64,000 nt of DNA from NCBI GenBank assembly GCA_018812925.1, contig JAHJCU010000004.1:165621-229620 (forward strand), read 5' to 3'. The notes under the pieces were generated by a model that saw only the letters and a list, made by a program, of their open reading frames with translations, ran no database searches and was not told the DNA's origin. Positions 18,000 to 27,471 of the stretch are shown piece after piece. The stretch's first letter is position 1, and the number at the start of each line of letters is the position of its first letter. The position numbers were made by a program, and so were the translations under genes. Origin of the DNA: Candidatus Omnitrophota bacterium (GTDB lineage Bacteria; CAIJMQ01).

Positions 18000-18079
18000 G
18001 AGATAGTTAGCAGTCTATAGTGTATATCTTATAGTTTATCTTTATTATCAACTATAGACTATCCACCATCAACTATTAA
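18000..18079. repeat. Degenerate mirrored repeat, CTATAGT type
   Basis: The 80-base gap between rpmF and plsX is filled with short units around CTATAGT, GTTTATC and ATCAACTATAG that can pair with each other as an imperfect hairpin. It would lie within an rpmF-plsX transcript. Confidence 0.5.
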
Positions 18080-18080
18080 G

Positions 18081-18260
18081 TTACTTAGTTACTTCCATAA
18101 CTTTCCTCTTACCATAATAGCCGCAATTGGGACATATATGATGAGGAAGTTTTAGACGGTGACACTGAGAACATTCAACAAGAGTAGGCGCTTTTAGCTT
18201 CTTTATGGATTTTCTTTTCCCTTGCTTTGATTTTGATACTTTTCTTTTCGGGACAGCCAT
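18081..18260 (-). CDS. rpmF: 50S ribosomal protein L32
   Basis: A 59-residue gene that starts at ATG 18260 and stops at 18081. The product begins MAVPKRKVSKSKQGKRKS, the standard L32 N terminus, and carries a zinc ribbon: CSQC at residues 30-33 and CPNC at 43-46. It is a structural protein of the large ribosomal subunit. Its place just upstream of plsX and fabH confirms the call. The four-cysteine form is the zinc-binding version. Confidence 0.96.
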   Translation of the reverse strand: MAVPKRKVSKSKQGKRKSIKKLKAPTLVECSQCHRLKLPHHICPNCGYYGKRKVMEVTK

Positions 18261-18291
18261 TTTAAAACTCCTTTTTAAGTTAAAATCTTAA

Positions 18292-20385
18292 TTAATTTCT
18301 TGCGATTCGCAATCTTGCATCTATGACTCTGCCTCCCTTTTCAAATACTAAAAAAGGATTGGCTTCTATTTCTATTATTTCTTCGGAAAAATCCGAAACT
18401 AATTGTGAAAGTCTTAAAATCGTGTCTATGACAGATGATATATCTGAAGGTTTTTCCCCTCTTACGCCTGTAAGCAAAGGATAAGCAAATTTTGTTTCTT
18501 TGAGCATTTCAAGAACTTTTTTCTGCGTAACAGGCACTATTCTGGAAGAAGTGTCTTTAAATACTTCGACATACTTGCCTCCTAATCCGAATCTAATCAT
18601 GTGACCGAATATCTCATCTTTTGAAACTCCGACAAGCACTTCTTTCCCGTTTTCAATCATAGGCTGTAAAGATACGCCTGATATTTTGGAAGTTATTTTT
18701 TTTGCTTTAGCCATCATATCTTTGAAATTATTCGACAGTTGGGATTTTTCTATATCTAACCTTACTCCTCCCATGTCAGACTTATGAATAATGTCCTGCG
18801 ATTCTATTTTCATTACATAAGGCGCAGTTATCTTGCGGGAAGCATTTTCAATTTCTTTTTCATTCTTTATAAGGATATTTTCAATAACGGGAATACCATA
18901 GAGTCCCAAAATTTTCAAAGCCAAATTCCCTCCTATTGTATATTGAGATTGGCTTCTTAAATCTTTGATAATTTGGGAAACTTTGTTCTTAGAAACATCA
19001 AAATTTTTAATTTTTCCTTCTTTACTTTTTACCCATTGACCATAGTTTTTCAATGCTTCTATGACTTTCACAGCTTCTTCAGGGCTGGAATAATTAGGGA
19101 TACCGCTTACTTCCAATAGTTTGACCGCGTCTTTTATTTTCTCGTGTCCCATAAAAGATGTAAAAAACGGTTTTTTTATATTTTTATATTCCTCGGTTAT
19201 CACGCTTGCAATATGCGATGTATTTGTAGCAGATTGGGGAGTTAAAAGAACCAAAAAAGCATCTACATTTTTATCTTTCCCCGCTATTTTTAAGGCCTTG
19301 CTGTATCTGTCGTCTTGAGCATCGCCTAAAATATCCACGGGATTATTGACAGAGGCGCTAGAGGGTAGCACTGTTTTTAATTTTATTTTCGTCACTTCTT
19401 CGAGTTTTGCCATATCTAGCGTTGTTTTTTCTATCATATCCGTGGCAAGAATTCCTGCTCCACCAGCATTTGTGACTACAAGCACCTCGTTGCCAGCGGG
19501 GGGGTTTTGTTTTAAAAATCCTTTAACAATGGCAAACGCATCTTCGAAAGTATCAACTCTTATTATTCCGCATTCTTTGAATGCGACATCAAACGCTTCG
19601 TCTTTTCCGGCAAGCGCTCCTGTATGAGACGATGCGGCTTTGCTGCCCCATTCGGTTCTACCGGACTTTATCATTATTATCGGTTTTTTCTTGCTCACTT
19701 CTTTTGCAACTTCTATAAATCTTTTACCGTTTTCGATACTTTCCAAATATCCGAGAATAACTTTTGAAGTTTCGTCTTCTGCAAGCATTTGAAGAACTTC
19801 TATTTCGCTTATGTCAGCTTTGTTTCCCAAAGATATAAATTTTGACATCCCTATATCTTTGCCGGAGATTCTGTCCAAAATAGCACATCCCAATGCTCCT
19901 GATTGAGAGAAAAACGCAAGGTTTCCTTTGGAGGGATATACCGGGGCAAAAGACGCATCTATTTTCGAATAAGTATCAATGATACCCAAAACATTAGGTC
20001 CTATCATTCTCACGCCGTATTTTCTGCATTCTTCAACTAATTTTTTCTCAAGAATAGCACCTTCTTTCCCTGTTTCTTTAAAACCCGCCGAAATTACCAC
20101 AATCGCTTTAACGCCTTTTTTGCCACATTCTTCTATTGCTTGTAATATGAACTTAGAGGGAATAATAAGAATCGCCAAATCTACTTGAGAAGAGATGTCT
20201 TTTACTGATGAAACCACCTTTTTTTCTAAAAGGATTTCGCCTGCAAGTTTAGGGTTTACGGGATAAACTTCTCCGTCATATCCGGCTTTTAATATTTTCT
20301 CAAAAACCTGATATCCTAACTTCTGCTTGTTCTCACTAGCTCCTATGACCGCTATGCCCTGAGGGCGAAAAAAATCTCTCATCAT
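18292..20385 (-). CDS. ADP-forming acetate/acyl-CoA ligase (fused alpha-beta)
   Basis: A 697-residue protein that converts acyl-CoA, ADP and phosphate to acid, ATP and CoA, conserving energy in fermentation. Domain order is CoA-binding Rossmann ('GIAVIGASENKQKLGYQV', residues about 8-25), two succinyl-CoA-ligase-like domains with the conserved 'SSHTGALAGKDEAF' (phosphohistidine His), then an ATP-grasp domain from about 470 ('MKIESQDIIHKSDMGGVRL'). In Pyrococcus the alpha and beta parts are separate; here they are one chain, as in Giardia and many bacterial homologues. Related protein acetyltransferases (Pat) also carry these domains but add a GNAT domain, which is absent here. Confidence 0.9.
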   Translation of the reverse strand: MMRDFFRPQGIAVIGASENKQKLGYQVFEKILKAGYDGEVYPVNPKLAGEILLEKKVVSSVKDISSQVDLAILIIPSKFILQAIEECGKKGVKAIVVISAGFKETGKEGAILEKKLVEECRKYGVRMIGPNVLGIIDTYSKIDASFAPVYPSKGNLAFFSQSGALGCAILDRISGKDIGMSKFISLGNKADISEIEVLQMLAEDETSKVILGYLESIENGKRFIEVAKEVSKKKPIIMIKSGRTEWGSKAASSHTGALAGKDEAFDVAFKECGIIRVDTFEDAFAIVKGFLKQNPPAGNEVLVVTNAGGAGILATDMIEKTTLDMAKLEEVTKIKLKTVLPSSASVNNPVDILGDAQDDRYSKALKIAGKDKNVDAFLVLLTPQSATNTSHIASVITEEYKNIKKPFFTSFMGHEKIKDAVKLLEVSGIPNYSSPEEAVKVIEALKNYGQWVKSKEGKIKNFDVSKNKVSQIIKDLRSQSQYTIGGNLALKILGLYGIPVIENILIKNEKEIENASRKITAPYVMKIESQDIIHKSDMGGVRLDIEKSQLSNNFKDMMAKAKKITSKISGVSLQPMIENGKEVLVGVSKDEIFGHMIRFGLGGKYVEVFKDTSSRIVPVTQKKVLEMLKETKFAYPLLTGVRGEKPSDISSVIDTILRLSQLVSDFSEEIIEIEANPFLVFEKGGRVIDARLRIARN

Positions 20386-20758
20386 AATTTTGTAAGGTTA
20401 TGTAGCGCTATTTATCAAAGTTTAAATTTTGCTCTGAACCAAGATTACTCTGATTCAGAACTTTGGGATGTGGATTATATACGATAATATTATCTTTTTC
20501 AATTTTAGATATTTCTATATTACAGAATTTATCCTTCTTAGGAAATGACTGTTTACTGTAAAGATGATAATATACACAGTGCATGAAATACAAAAATAAA
20601 TTTAGTGCCCCTAGTTTTCTTCCCCTATGATTTCCCTCTAGAAATTGCGAATGCAATTTCAGGGACTTTGGTCCTGGAAATTCCTTGAATTTCTCAGGGT
20701 ATGAAATCAAGACTAGGGGACTAGGGTCGAAAACAAACAGGGGTACAAGGAGGGAAAA
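20386..20758. other. Divergent intergenic region between acyl-CoA ligase and M42 peptidase
   Basis: This 373-base stretch separates two divergently transcribed genes, so it should contain both promoters. The left two thirds are AT-rich with no confident gene. The right part contains the three-hairpin repeat at 20608-20719. An AAGGAGGGAAAA ribosome-binding site lies just before the ATG at 20759. A 100-codon open frame on the minus strand (20408-20710) runs through the repeat and is not believable. Confidence 0.6.
20608..20719. repeat. Three-hairpin intergenic repeat (copy A)
   Basis: Three consecutive hairpins are visible: GAAATTGC-GAAT-GCAATTTC (20641-20660), GGAC-TTTG-GTCC (20663-20674) and GAAATTC-CTT-GAATTTC (20677-20693). 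They are enclosed by a perfect eight-base outer stem CCCCTAGT (20608-20615) and ACTAGGGG (20712-20719). The same order of hairpins recurs at 43557 and 52303. The layout is cloverleaf-like but has no tRNA features. Confidence 0.7.
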
Positions 20759-21817
20759 ATGCGCAAAGAATCTTTAGAATTTTTAAAAGAGCTCGTGGAA
20801 ACCCTATCTCCTTCGGGTTTTGAAACAGCAGTTCAAAAGGTTGTTGCAAACAGAATGAAAAAAATTACAAAAGATACTTCTATTGATGTTATGGGAAATC
20901 TGACGGGGATTTTAAATAAAAACGCAAAGCCAAGAATTATGCTTGCAGCCCATTGCGATGAAATAGGGCTTATGGTTAAATTTATATCCGACGAGGGATT
21001 TATATATTTTACAACTATCGGTGGAATAGATTTGCATCTAATACCGGGAAGAAAAGTTTATATTAATACAAAAAAAGGCAAGATATTGGGCGTAACGGGC
21101 AAAAAAGCAATCCACTTAATGGAAAAAGAGGAAAGAGAAAAAATATCCAAAATGGAAGATTTATGGATAGACATTGGCGCAAAGGGCAAAAAACAAGCCC
21201 AAGAATTAGTGAGTATAGGAGACCCTATAACTTTTATAGAAGGCATGGATATTCTTAAGAACGATTTTCTGATTTCAAGAGGTTTTGACGACAAAATGGG
21301 TGTTTATCTTGTTACAGAAATTATGGATGGACTTAAAGACAAAAAATTGTCTTCCTCGGTTTACGGAGTAATTACCGTTCAGGAAGAAGTAGGGCTAAGA
21401 GGAGCAATCCCTTCTACATTCAGGGTAGAACCTGATATAGGTATTTGTATCGAAGTGGCCCATGCAACAGACCATCCTTGTGTCGACAAAAAGAAAACAG
21501 GAGAATATAAAATTGGCTCAGGTCCTGTTATAAGCCGAGGCGCAAATATTAATCCAAAACTTTTTAATCTTTTGATAGATACAGCCAAGAAAGAAAAAAT
21601 TCCCTGTCAAATTTTAGGCGAACCGGGAAGAACAGGAACTGATACAAATGTTATGCAATTAACAAAAGAGGGTGTTGCAACCGCGCTTGTTTCCGTCCCT
21701 TTGAGATATATGCATACGCCGGTTGAATTGCTTTCCACCAAAGACCTTGACTATACAGCACGTCTGATTATTGCTTTAATAAAAAGAATAAAACCCGGGA
21801 TGGATTTTACACCGTAA
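20759..21817 (+). CDS. M42 family aminopeptidase
   Basis: A 352-residue zinc- or cobalt-dependent aminopeptidase of the M42 family (often annotated as endoglucanase M). Metal and catalytic residues are in place: His65 in 'AAHCDEIG', Asp177/178 in 'SRGFDDKMG', Glu209-Glu210 in 'TVQEEVGLRG', Glu232 in 'CIEVAHATD' and His319 in 'YMHTPVE'. The family usually forms dodecameric tetrahedral shells that trim peptides in the cytoplasm. The ATG at 20759 is preceded by a strong GGAGG site. It is followed by 159 bases with a small GTCAAG/CTTGAC inverted repeat before rpsA. Confidence 0.93.
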   Translation: MRKESLEFLKELVETLSPSGFETAVQKVVANRMKKITKDTSIDVMGNLTGILNKNAKPRIMLAAHCDEIGLMVKFISDEGFIYFTTIGGIDLHLIPGRKVYINTKKGKILGVTGKKAIHLMEKEEREKISKMEDLWIDIGAKGKKQAQELVSIGDPITFIEGMDILKNDFLISRGFDDKMGVYLVTEIMDGLKDKKLSSSVYGVITVQEEVGLRGAIPSTFRVEPDIGICIEVAHATDHPCVDKKKTGEYKIGSGPVISRGANINPKLFNLLIDTAKKEKIPCQILGEPGRTGTDTNVMQLTKEGVATALVSVPLRYMHTPVELLSTKDLDYTARLIIALIKRIKPGMDFTP

Positions 21818-21976
21818 TAGCATAAAAGAAAAATTATCTAACGAATTTTCTCGCTTTGCCGTCAAGACAGGTCAAGTGGAAACGCTTGACAAAACTGATA
21901 AATTCAAATAACATACGCTTCCTTGTTGAAATTGTTATCACAAACAAATATTCTAAAAATAGGAATAAAGGGTTAA

Positions 21977-23596
21977 ATGAAAGTAACGGAATCCAAAAAA
22001 GATATGCAGTCCATTGAAGAATTGTACTTCTCTACTGTAAAATCTATTTCTGTTGGAGAAGTTGTGAAAGGCAAAATAGTCCAAATCAGCAAAGGAGAAG
22101 CCTTAATAGATATCGGGTATAAATCCGAAGGAATTATCTCCTTATCTAATTTTGATTCTCCCGAAGATTTAAAAGTTGGAGACGAAATGGAGGTTCTCGT
22201 TGAATCCAAAGAAAACCAAGACGGCATGGTAGGACTTTCTTTGGAAAAAGCAGATTTTATTAAAAATTGGGGTAAAATTCAGAAAGCTTATAATTCCGGC
22301 GAAATAATTAAGGGTAAAATTACCAAAAAAATCAAGGGTGGTTTTATTGTCAATGTGGGTATTCCGGGATTTCTACCCTCTTCGCAGGTAGATATAGAGC
22401 CATTAAAAAATCAAGATGATTTAGTAGGGAAAGAAAAAGAATTCAAGATCCTTAAGACCAACCAATGGAGAAAAAATGTAGTAGTTTCGCATAAAGCTTA
22501 TCTGGAAGAAAATCGAGACCAGTCAAGGAAACATCTTCTTGAAACCTTAAAGCTAAAGGACATTGTTAAAGGCAGAGTTAAGAATATCACCGATTTTGGC
22601 GCGTTTATAGATCTTGGTGGACTTGATGGATTGCTTCATATTACCGATATTTCTTGGGGCAGAATTTCTCATCCTTCGGAGGTTTTAGCAATAGGCGAAG
22701 AAGTAGAAGTGGTAATATTGGAAATAGATCAAGAGAAAAAACGAGTTTCATTAGGATTAAAACAGAAGACTGCCGATCCTTGGGAATTGGTAGAGAAAAA
22801 ATTTCCCCTTAATGCTAAAGTTAAGGGAACTGTTGTCAATATAACTAACTACGGGATTTTCCTTGAATTGGAAAAAGGGATTGAAGGACTTATTCACATA
22901 TCGGAATTGTCTTGGACAAAACATATATCCCATCCATCTCAGATGTTAAGCATAGGTGAAATAGTAGAAGCAATGGTAATAAATATAGATAAAGCAAATA
23001 ACAAGATTGCTTTGTCTATAAAGAGAACAGAATCCGACCCATGGCTTAAAATAAAAGATAAATATCCTAAAGGAACTAAAATTAAGACCAAGGTGAGAAC
23101 AATTACCGATTATGGGGTATTCGTTGAACTGGAAGAAGGAATAGAAGGGTTAGTACATGTTTCCGATTTGTCTTGGGCTCCCAGAACAGAGCATCCTTCC
23201 AAATCAGTCAAAAAAGGGGAAAAGTTAGAAGTATTGGTCTTGGATGTAGATCCTACCCAAAGGAAAATATCACTCGGCCGAAAACAGCTTTTACCTAACC
23301 CTTGGGAAGAAATTGACAAAAAATATAAAGTGGGAATGGAAATCAAAGGAACGGTTACTAAAGTAACCGATTTCGGCGCATTTGTAGAAATTGAAGACGG
23401 AATAGAAGGACTTTTACATATATCTCAAATAAAAGACGAAACACCCAATGCCACTGAACAAGAGGGGGAAGTAATATCCGTTCAAGAGTTACTTAAGGTA
23501 GATGATAAAATAAAGGTAACAGTTGTAAGAATTAGTTCTGAAGAAAGAAAAATCGGGCTTAGTCTGGTAAAGAAGTTAAAGAAAAAGACAACCTAA
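21977..23596 (+). CDS. rpsA: 30S ribosomal protein S1
   Basis: A 539-residue protein with six S1 RNA-binding domains, at about residues 25-90, 105-172, 192-260, 277-345, 362-432 and 449-535. The first two are diverged, as in E. coli S1, where they bind the ribosome; the last four share the repeated 'ITDFGAFIDLGGLDGLLHI' pattern and 'LGLKQ' ends. It helps unfold and load mRNA on the small subunit. Length is normal for Gram-negative S1. The start is preceded by AAAGGGTTAA. A small zinc-ribbon gene follows 23 bases later. Confidence 0.96.
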   Translation: MKVTESKKDMQSIEELYFSTVKSISVGEVVKGKIVQISKGEALIDIGYKSEGIISLSNFDSPEDLKVGDEMEVLVESKENQDGMVGLSLEKADFIKNWGKIQKAYNSGEIIKGKITKKIKGGFIVNVGIPGFLPSSQVDIEPLKNQDDLVGKEKEFKILKTNQWRKNVVVSHKAYLEENRDQSRKHLLETLKLKDIVKGRVKNITDFGAFIDLGGLDGLLHITDISWGRISHPSEVLAIGEEVEVVILEIDQEKKRVSLGLKQKTADPWELVEKKFPLNAKVKGTVVNITNYGIFLELEKGIEGLIHISELSWTKHISHPSQMLSIGEIVEAMVINIDKANNKIALSIKRTESDPWLKIKDKYPKGTKIKTKVRTITDYGVFVELEEGIEGLVHVSDLSWAPRTEHPSKSVKKGEKLEVLVLDVDPTQRKISLGRKQLLPNPWEEIDKKYKVGMEIKGTVTKVTDFGAFVEIEDGIEGLLHISQIKDETPNATEQEGEVISVQELLKVDDKIKVTVVRISSEERKIGLSLVKKLKKKTT

Positions 23597-23619
23597 TCCC
23601 CTACGGGTCAAACAAAAAA

Positions 23620-23937
23620 TTGAAAGCGGAAGTCATTAAGACAAATCTGTATTGTTTGCACTGCGAAAAAGAAACCCCGCATGTTATAACATATGTAGGA
23701 GATTATGTTCATAAAATTGAATGTAATCTCTGTAATACACAGCTTCATATCGACAAAGAAAAAATATTAAAATTTTATACTTCTAATGTTCTCAAAAGGC
23801 TTTTTACTAAACCTGAAAGGCTAACAGACGAATTGAGAAAAGACTTATCGTCTTTGTTAACTTCTCTGCCGTTTAGGATTGCATCAAAACCTTACCGTAT
23901 GGCAAAGGAGCTTTTTAAAATTATTAAAGAAAAATGA
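23620..23937 (+). CDS. Small zinc-ribbon protein (bh-like)
   Basis: A 105-residue protein with two CxxC pairs, 'YCLHCEKE' and 'ECNLCNTQ', spaced like a zinc ribbon, followed by a helical basic tail. It resembles the short 'bh protein' family annotated in some anaerobes; that name carries no function. The start is a TTG at 23620 with only a weak upstream purine signal, so the exact N terminus is uncertain. It directly follows rpsA on the same strand (23-base gap), suggesting a translation- or RNA-related role by context only. Confidence 0.65.
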   Translation: MKAEVIKTNLYCLHCEKETPHVITYVGDYVHKIECNLCNTQLHIDKEKILKFYTSNVLKRLFTKPERLTDELRKDLSSLLTSLPFRIASKPYRMAKELFKIIKEK

Positions 23938-23949
23938 TTGCAGACTCAG

Positions 23950-24059
23950 CTGCCATAATATTGGCAGGCGGAGATTATCAAATACAGCTTACAAAAATGA
24001 AGCAATTTTAAAATCACTGTAATCTTTTTAAAAATCCCTGCCAAAATAGATAGGCGGGG
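23950..24059. repeat. Two free copies of the CCTGCC...GGCAGGCGGG element
   Basis: Between the zinc-ribbon gene and the L,D-transpeptidase. Copy 1 (23950-23973) reads CTGCCATAATATTGGCAGG followed by CGGAG. Copy 2 (24036-24059) reads CCCTGCCAAAATAGATAGG followed by CGGGG. Both share the core of the addA copy 1 element. They are not in a gene, showing that the element is not simply coding sequence. Confidence 0.65.
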
Positions 24060-24076
24060 ATATAATCACGTCTTAA

Positions 24077-25228
24077 ATGAAAGCCAAAAACCTACTATCT
24101 CCCGTTCTTATAATCGCGCTTTTAGCTTTTATAGCAATAGGCAGTACGTTATTAATTAAAAATAAGAGAAACCAACTGCATCAAATCCGATATCAAGAAG
24201 CCAATGCTCTCCTAAGAGATTCAAAATATGCAGAAGCGTTGACAATTCTAAAAGCTATTTATCCTAAAATTAAAGGGGAAACACAAACGGAAATTCTTTA
24301 TCAAATCGGGATTTGCTATCAAAAAACAGGCGAAATAACAGAAGCTAAAAAATATTGGGACAAGGTTTTGAATTCTAAATACTCTTTCCATCATCCGGAA
24401 ATATATTACGAGTTTGCTCAACAAAGATTAAGAGAAGCAAATTTTGAAGAAGCGCAATTTTATTACTCACAGATTACAGAAAAATTCCCCTCTCACTCGT
24501 TAGCCGGAAATGCAACATTAGGTCCCGTAGACATATACATAGCCAAAAGAGAATTTGAGAAAGCAAGGCAATACTGCGAGGAAATAATAGAAAACCTAGA
24601 TTATTCTTCAAAAATCAGAGAAATAACTATAGATAAACTTGGCGAAATTAATATAAATCTATTGTTTTCTCCCCTTGTTACCGATATAAGCGAAATTTAT
24701 TCAGTAAAAGCAGGAGATAGTTTGTTTTCAATATCCAGAAAATTTAATACAACGATTGCTCTGCTGGTGCGAGCAAATAATCTGCCAAATAGCGTCATAA
24801 AACCCGGCCAAAAACTAAAAATCACTATCAATAAATTTTCTATTTTGGTGCATGTTGACAAACAAGATTTATTTTTACATTACGACGATAAATCATTCAA
24901 AAGATACAAAATAGCTGTTGGAGCAAAAGAGACCCCTACTCCGCTGGGGACTTTCGAAATAAGAGAAAAAATTAAAGATCCTACGTGGTATCCTGCAGGA
25001 GGAGGAGTAGTGCCACCTCATTCAGCACAAAATCTTTTGGGTTCAAGATGGATGGGGTTATGGGAAACAGGTAAAAAAACCGGTTACGGTCTCCATGAAG
25101 CTATCGAACCTTCAGACATAAGCACATATATAAGTAACGGATGTATTAGAATGGTAAAAAGCGACTTGGAAGAAATTTATGATATTGTTACAATTGGAAC
25201 TGGAGTAATTATACAAAGTAAAGAATAA
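24077..25228 (+). CDS. TPR-LysM-L,D-transpeptidase
   Basis: A 383-residue envelope enzyme. Residues 8-27 form a membrane anchor. TPR-like repeats follow (about 36-190), then one LysM peptidoglycan-binding domain (207-250, 'YSVKAGDSLFSISRKFN'), then a YkuD L,D-transpeptidase domain (253-383). The catalytic Cys356 is in 'SNGCIRM', with His340 upstream in 'YGLHEAIE'; Asn replaces the usual His in SHGCIR. The enzyme forms 3-3 cross-links or attaches proteins to peptidoglycan in the periplasm. The fusion with TPRs suggests it is recruited by protein partners. It is 18 bases upstream of accA. Confidence 0.9.
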   Translation: MKAKNLLSPVLIIALLAFIAIGSTLLIKNKRNQLHQIRYQEANALLRDSKYAEALTILKAIYPKIKGETQTEILYQIGICYQKTGEITEAKKYWDKVLNSKYSFHHPEIYYEFAQQRLREANFEEAQFYYSQITEKFPSHSLAGNATLGPVDIYIAKREFEKARQYCEEIIENLDYSSKIREITIDKLGEININLLFSPLVTDISEIYSVKAGDSLFSISRKFNTTIALLVRANNLPNSVIKPGQKLKITINKFSILVHVDKQDLFLHYDDKSFKRYKIAVGAKETPTPLGTFEIREKIKDPTWYPAGGGVVPPHSAQNLLGSRWMGLWETGKKTGYGLHEAIEPSDISTYISNGCIRMVKSDLEEIYDIVTIGTGVIIQSKE

Positions 25229-25246
25229 CAGATAGGGAAAGCATAG

Positions 25247-26206
25247 ATGCATATAAAAGAATTGGAATTTGAAAAACCGATTATAGAACTGGAAAAAAGG
25301 ATTCAGGAACTGAAATCTTCCAGTTCCGACGAGGGATTTGATTTATCAAAAGAAATAAAAGATTTAGAGGAAAAAGTTAATGATAAAAAAATGGAAATAT
25401 TCAGAAATATAACCGCTTGGCAAAGAACTCAAATAGCAAGACATCCCAAACGTCCATACACTCTTGATTACATTGGACTTATAATGGAAGACTTCATAGA
25501 ATTGCATGGAGACAGAACGTTTTACGACGACCTTGCAATTGTAGGAGGCATCGCTTCTTTGGATGAAAGAACAGTGGTTGTAATCGGACATCAAAAGGGG
25601 CGAGACACAAAAGAAAATTTAAAACGCAATTTCGGGATGGCCAATCCTGAAGGTTACAGAAAAGCACTGCGATTAATGAAATTTGCTGAAAAATTCTCTT
25701 TTCCCGTAATAACTTTTATTGACACTCCTGGCGCATATCCAGGCATAGGTGCAGAAGAAAGAGGACAAGCTTGCGCTATAGCAACAAATTTAAAAGAAAT
25801 GGCTTCTTTGACTGTTCCGATAGTTACAGTAGTAATCGGAGAGGGAGGAAGCGGCGGAGCTTTGGGTATAAGCATAGGCAATTATATCTATATGCTGGAA
25901 TACTCTGTTTATTACGTATGCAGTCCCGAAGCATGTAGTTCCATATTATGGAGAGATGTATCAAAGGCAACCATAGCGGCAGAACTGCAAGGCATTACCG
26001 GTAAAGACCTTTTAAAATTCGGCGTAATTGATGGAATAATTCCCGAAACACTTGGAGGAAGTCATAAAAACCCGGAAGAAACCGCAAAGAACATCAAGAC
26101 AACTTTAAAAAAGGCGTTTGAGGAACTCTGTTCTATGCCAACTGAAAAACTTATTAGTCAAAGATATGAAAAATATAGAAAAATAGGGGAATATTCTACA
26201 ATTTAA
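25247..26206 (+). CDS. accA: Acetyl-CoA carboxylase carboxyltransferase alpha subunit
   Basis: A 319-residue subunit that, with AccD, moves the carboxyl group from carboxybiotin to acetyl-CoA to make malonyl-CoA. The start '[18 protein letters not shown]' and the crotonase-fold core '[28 protein letters not shown]' and '[12 protein letters not shown]' are diagnostic. Length is normal. accD, accB and accC are not in the window, but a biotin ligase (44609) is. It is likely cotranscribed with the L,D-transpeptidase gene and the lipoprotein gene 8 bases downstream. Confidence 0.97.
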   Translation: MHIKELEFEKPIIELEKRIQELKSSSSDEGFDLSKEIKDLEEKVNDKKMEIFRNITAWQRTQIARHPKRPYTLDYIGLIMEDFIELHGDRTFYDDLAIVGGIASLDERTVVVIGHQKGRDTKENLKRNFGMANPEGYRKALRLMKFAEKFSFPVITFIDTPGAYPGIGAEERGQACAIATNLKEMASLTVPIVTVVIGEGGSGGALGISIGNYIYMLEYSVYYVCSPEACSSILWRDVSKATIAAELQGITGKDLLKFGVIDGIIPETLGGSHKNPEETAKNIKTTLKKAFEELCSMPTEKLISQRYEKYRKIGEYSTI

Positions 26207-26214
26207 ACAAAACA

Positions 26215-27459
26215 ATGAAAAAACTAATTTGGGCTTTTTTAACAATTCTCATTTTTTCCTGCGGATGCGCTACTACTTCCTTAAAAGAGGATAGATCAAG
26301 GCAAAGGTCTTCTCCTCCTAACGCATCACAAACTCGACTATCGCAGGAAGAACAAAAAGTTGCAAGTCAAGACGCATATGAAAATTTCAAATCGGCTTCA
26401 GAACTTATAGTCCCGGCCGACATATCAAATTTTCATATATTCACAGAAGTATTAAAAAAAGGATGGGGAGGAGAAAATAAAAATCTGGAAAAATTACTTT
26501 CAGATAACGAACCTGCATTTAAAGAGTTTCAAAACAGCTTGGATAAAAAGCAGTTAACTCTTCCTGCATTTAAAAACTACGAAGAGCGCAGAGAATGTCT
26601 TTTCATTCTTGATAGATTGAGAGAACTTACGAGACTATTAAATTTAAAGTTCCAATTCCAAATTTATAAAAAGGATTATGTCAAAGCCATGCAATGTTGT
26701 TTTGACATTGCAAGATTTGGACAACTTTTGGAAAAAGGTGGCAATTCCTTATCTAAAAGAATGGGAATGGCGATAGAATCCAACGGATACAAGAATTTAA
26801 GAGATACTGTTTTCCTTCAAACAAATAGACCAAATTATCCCCACCTTTTAGAAAATATCCAATCCTTACAAAAGAACGTAGATGTCAGGAAACATTTCGA
26901 AGAAATATTGAAAAAAGAATTCGTTGATATCAAATTCAACGTTTCCCCTTTATTGTTATCTGAAATAGACTGGCAAAAATTTATAGAGAGCTATCAAGCA
27001 AGCGGATATACTCAAGAAGATGTAGAGCAAAGTGTTAGAGCCTGTTATGTTGACGCCATGAAAGATATCAATTTACCTTACAATAAAGGATTAAAAGCAT
27101 GGGCATTGGAAGAAAATCCCCAGAATCCGGTAAGACAAATATTTATGCCTGTCTTGAGGAATATGTATATAGAGTGTGGGCGACTAGACACAGAGAGAGA
27201 CGCAACTTTTATAATTATCGGATTGGAATATTACTATAATAAAAACAAGCAATATCCAGGAAAACTCTCCGACCTTGTCCCAACCTATCTTCCCTATTTG
27301 CCGAATGACCCTTTCAGCGCAGAGCCTTTTATTTATCAAAGAAGAGGCAAAGGTTGGATAATGCATAGCATAGGCAATGATTTAAAAAACGACTTCGGGC
27401 AAATATCCAGCTACTTATCTAAAGACGGCACAGGCGATATAATATTTTATAAGGAATAA
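26215..27459 (+). CDS. Lipoprotein of unknown function
   Basis: A 414-residue protein with a clear lipoprotein signal: 'MKKLIWAFLTILIFSCGCATT', giving a lipobox SCGC or CGC with Cys18 or Cys20. The body is helical and without a domain I recognise. The C-terminal 90 residues, 'ATFIIIGLEYYYNKNKQYPGKLSDLVPTYLPYLPNDPF' (shown in two overlapping parts in homologues), have the 'xYPxxLxxLVPxYLxxLPxDPFxxxP' pattern that is also common at the C terminus of prepilin-like and lipoprotein families in planctomycete-type genomes. It is probably attached to the membrane facing the periplasm. It follows accA by 8 bases. Confidence 0.7.
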   Translation: MKKLIWAFLTILIFSCGCATTSLKEDRSRQRSSPPNASQTRLSQEEQKVASQDAYENFKSASELIVPADISNFHIFTEVLKKGWGGENKNLEKLLSDNEPAFKEFQNSLDKKQLTLPAFKNYEERRECLFILDRLRELTRLLNLKFQFQIYKKDYVKAMQCCFDIARFGQLLEKGGNSLSKRMGMAIESNGYKNLRDTVFLQTNRPNYPHLLENIQSLQKNVDVRKHFEEILKKEFVDIKFNVSPLLLSEIDWQKFIESYQASGYTQEDVEQSVRACYVDAMKDINLPYNKGLKAWALEENPQNPVRQIFMPVLRNMYIECGRLDTERDATFIIIGLEYYYNKNKQYPGKLSDLVPTYLPYLPNDPFSAEPFIYQRRGKGWIMHSIGNDLKNDFGQISSYLSKDGTGDIIFYKE

Positions 27460-27471
27460 AGTATATTTTAT

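Noticed and set aside
20408-20710. A 100-codon open frame on the minus strand
   Set aside because: It runs through the three-hairpin repeat, its product has no family features, and it has no ribosome-binding signal.
21861-21890. GTCAAG/CTTGAC inverted repeat after the M42 gene as a terminator
   Set aside because: No T-run follows on either strand and the stem is short, so a terminator call is not supported.
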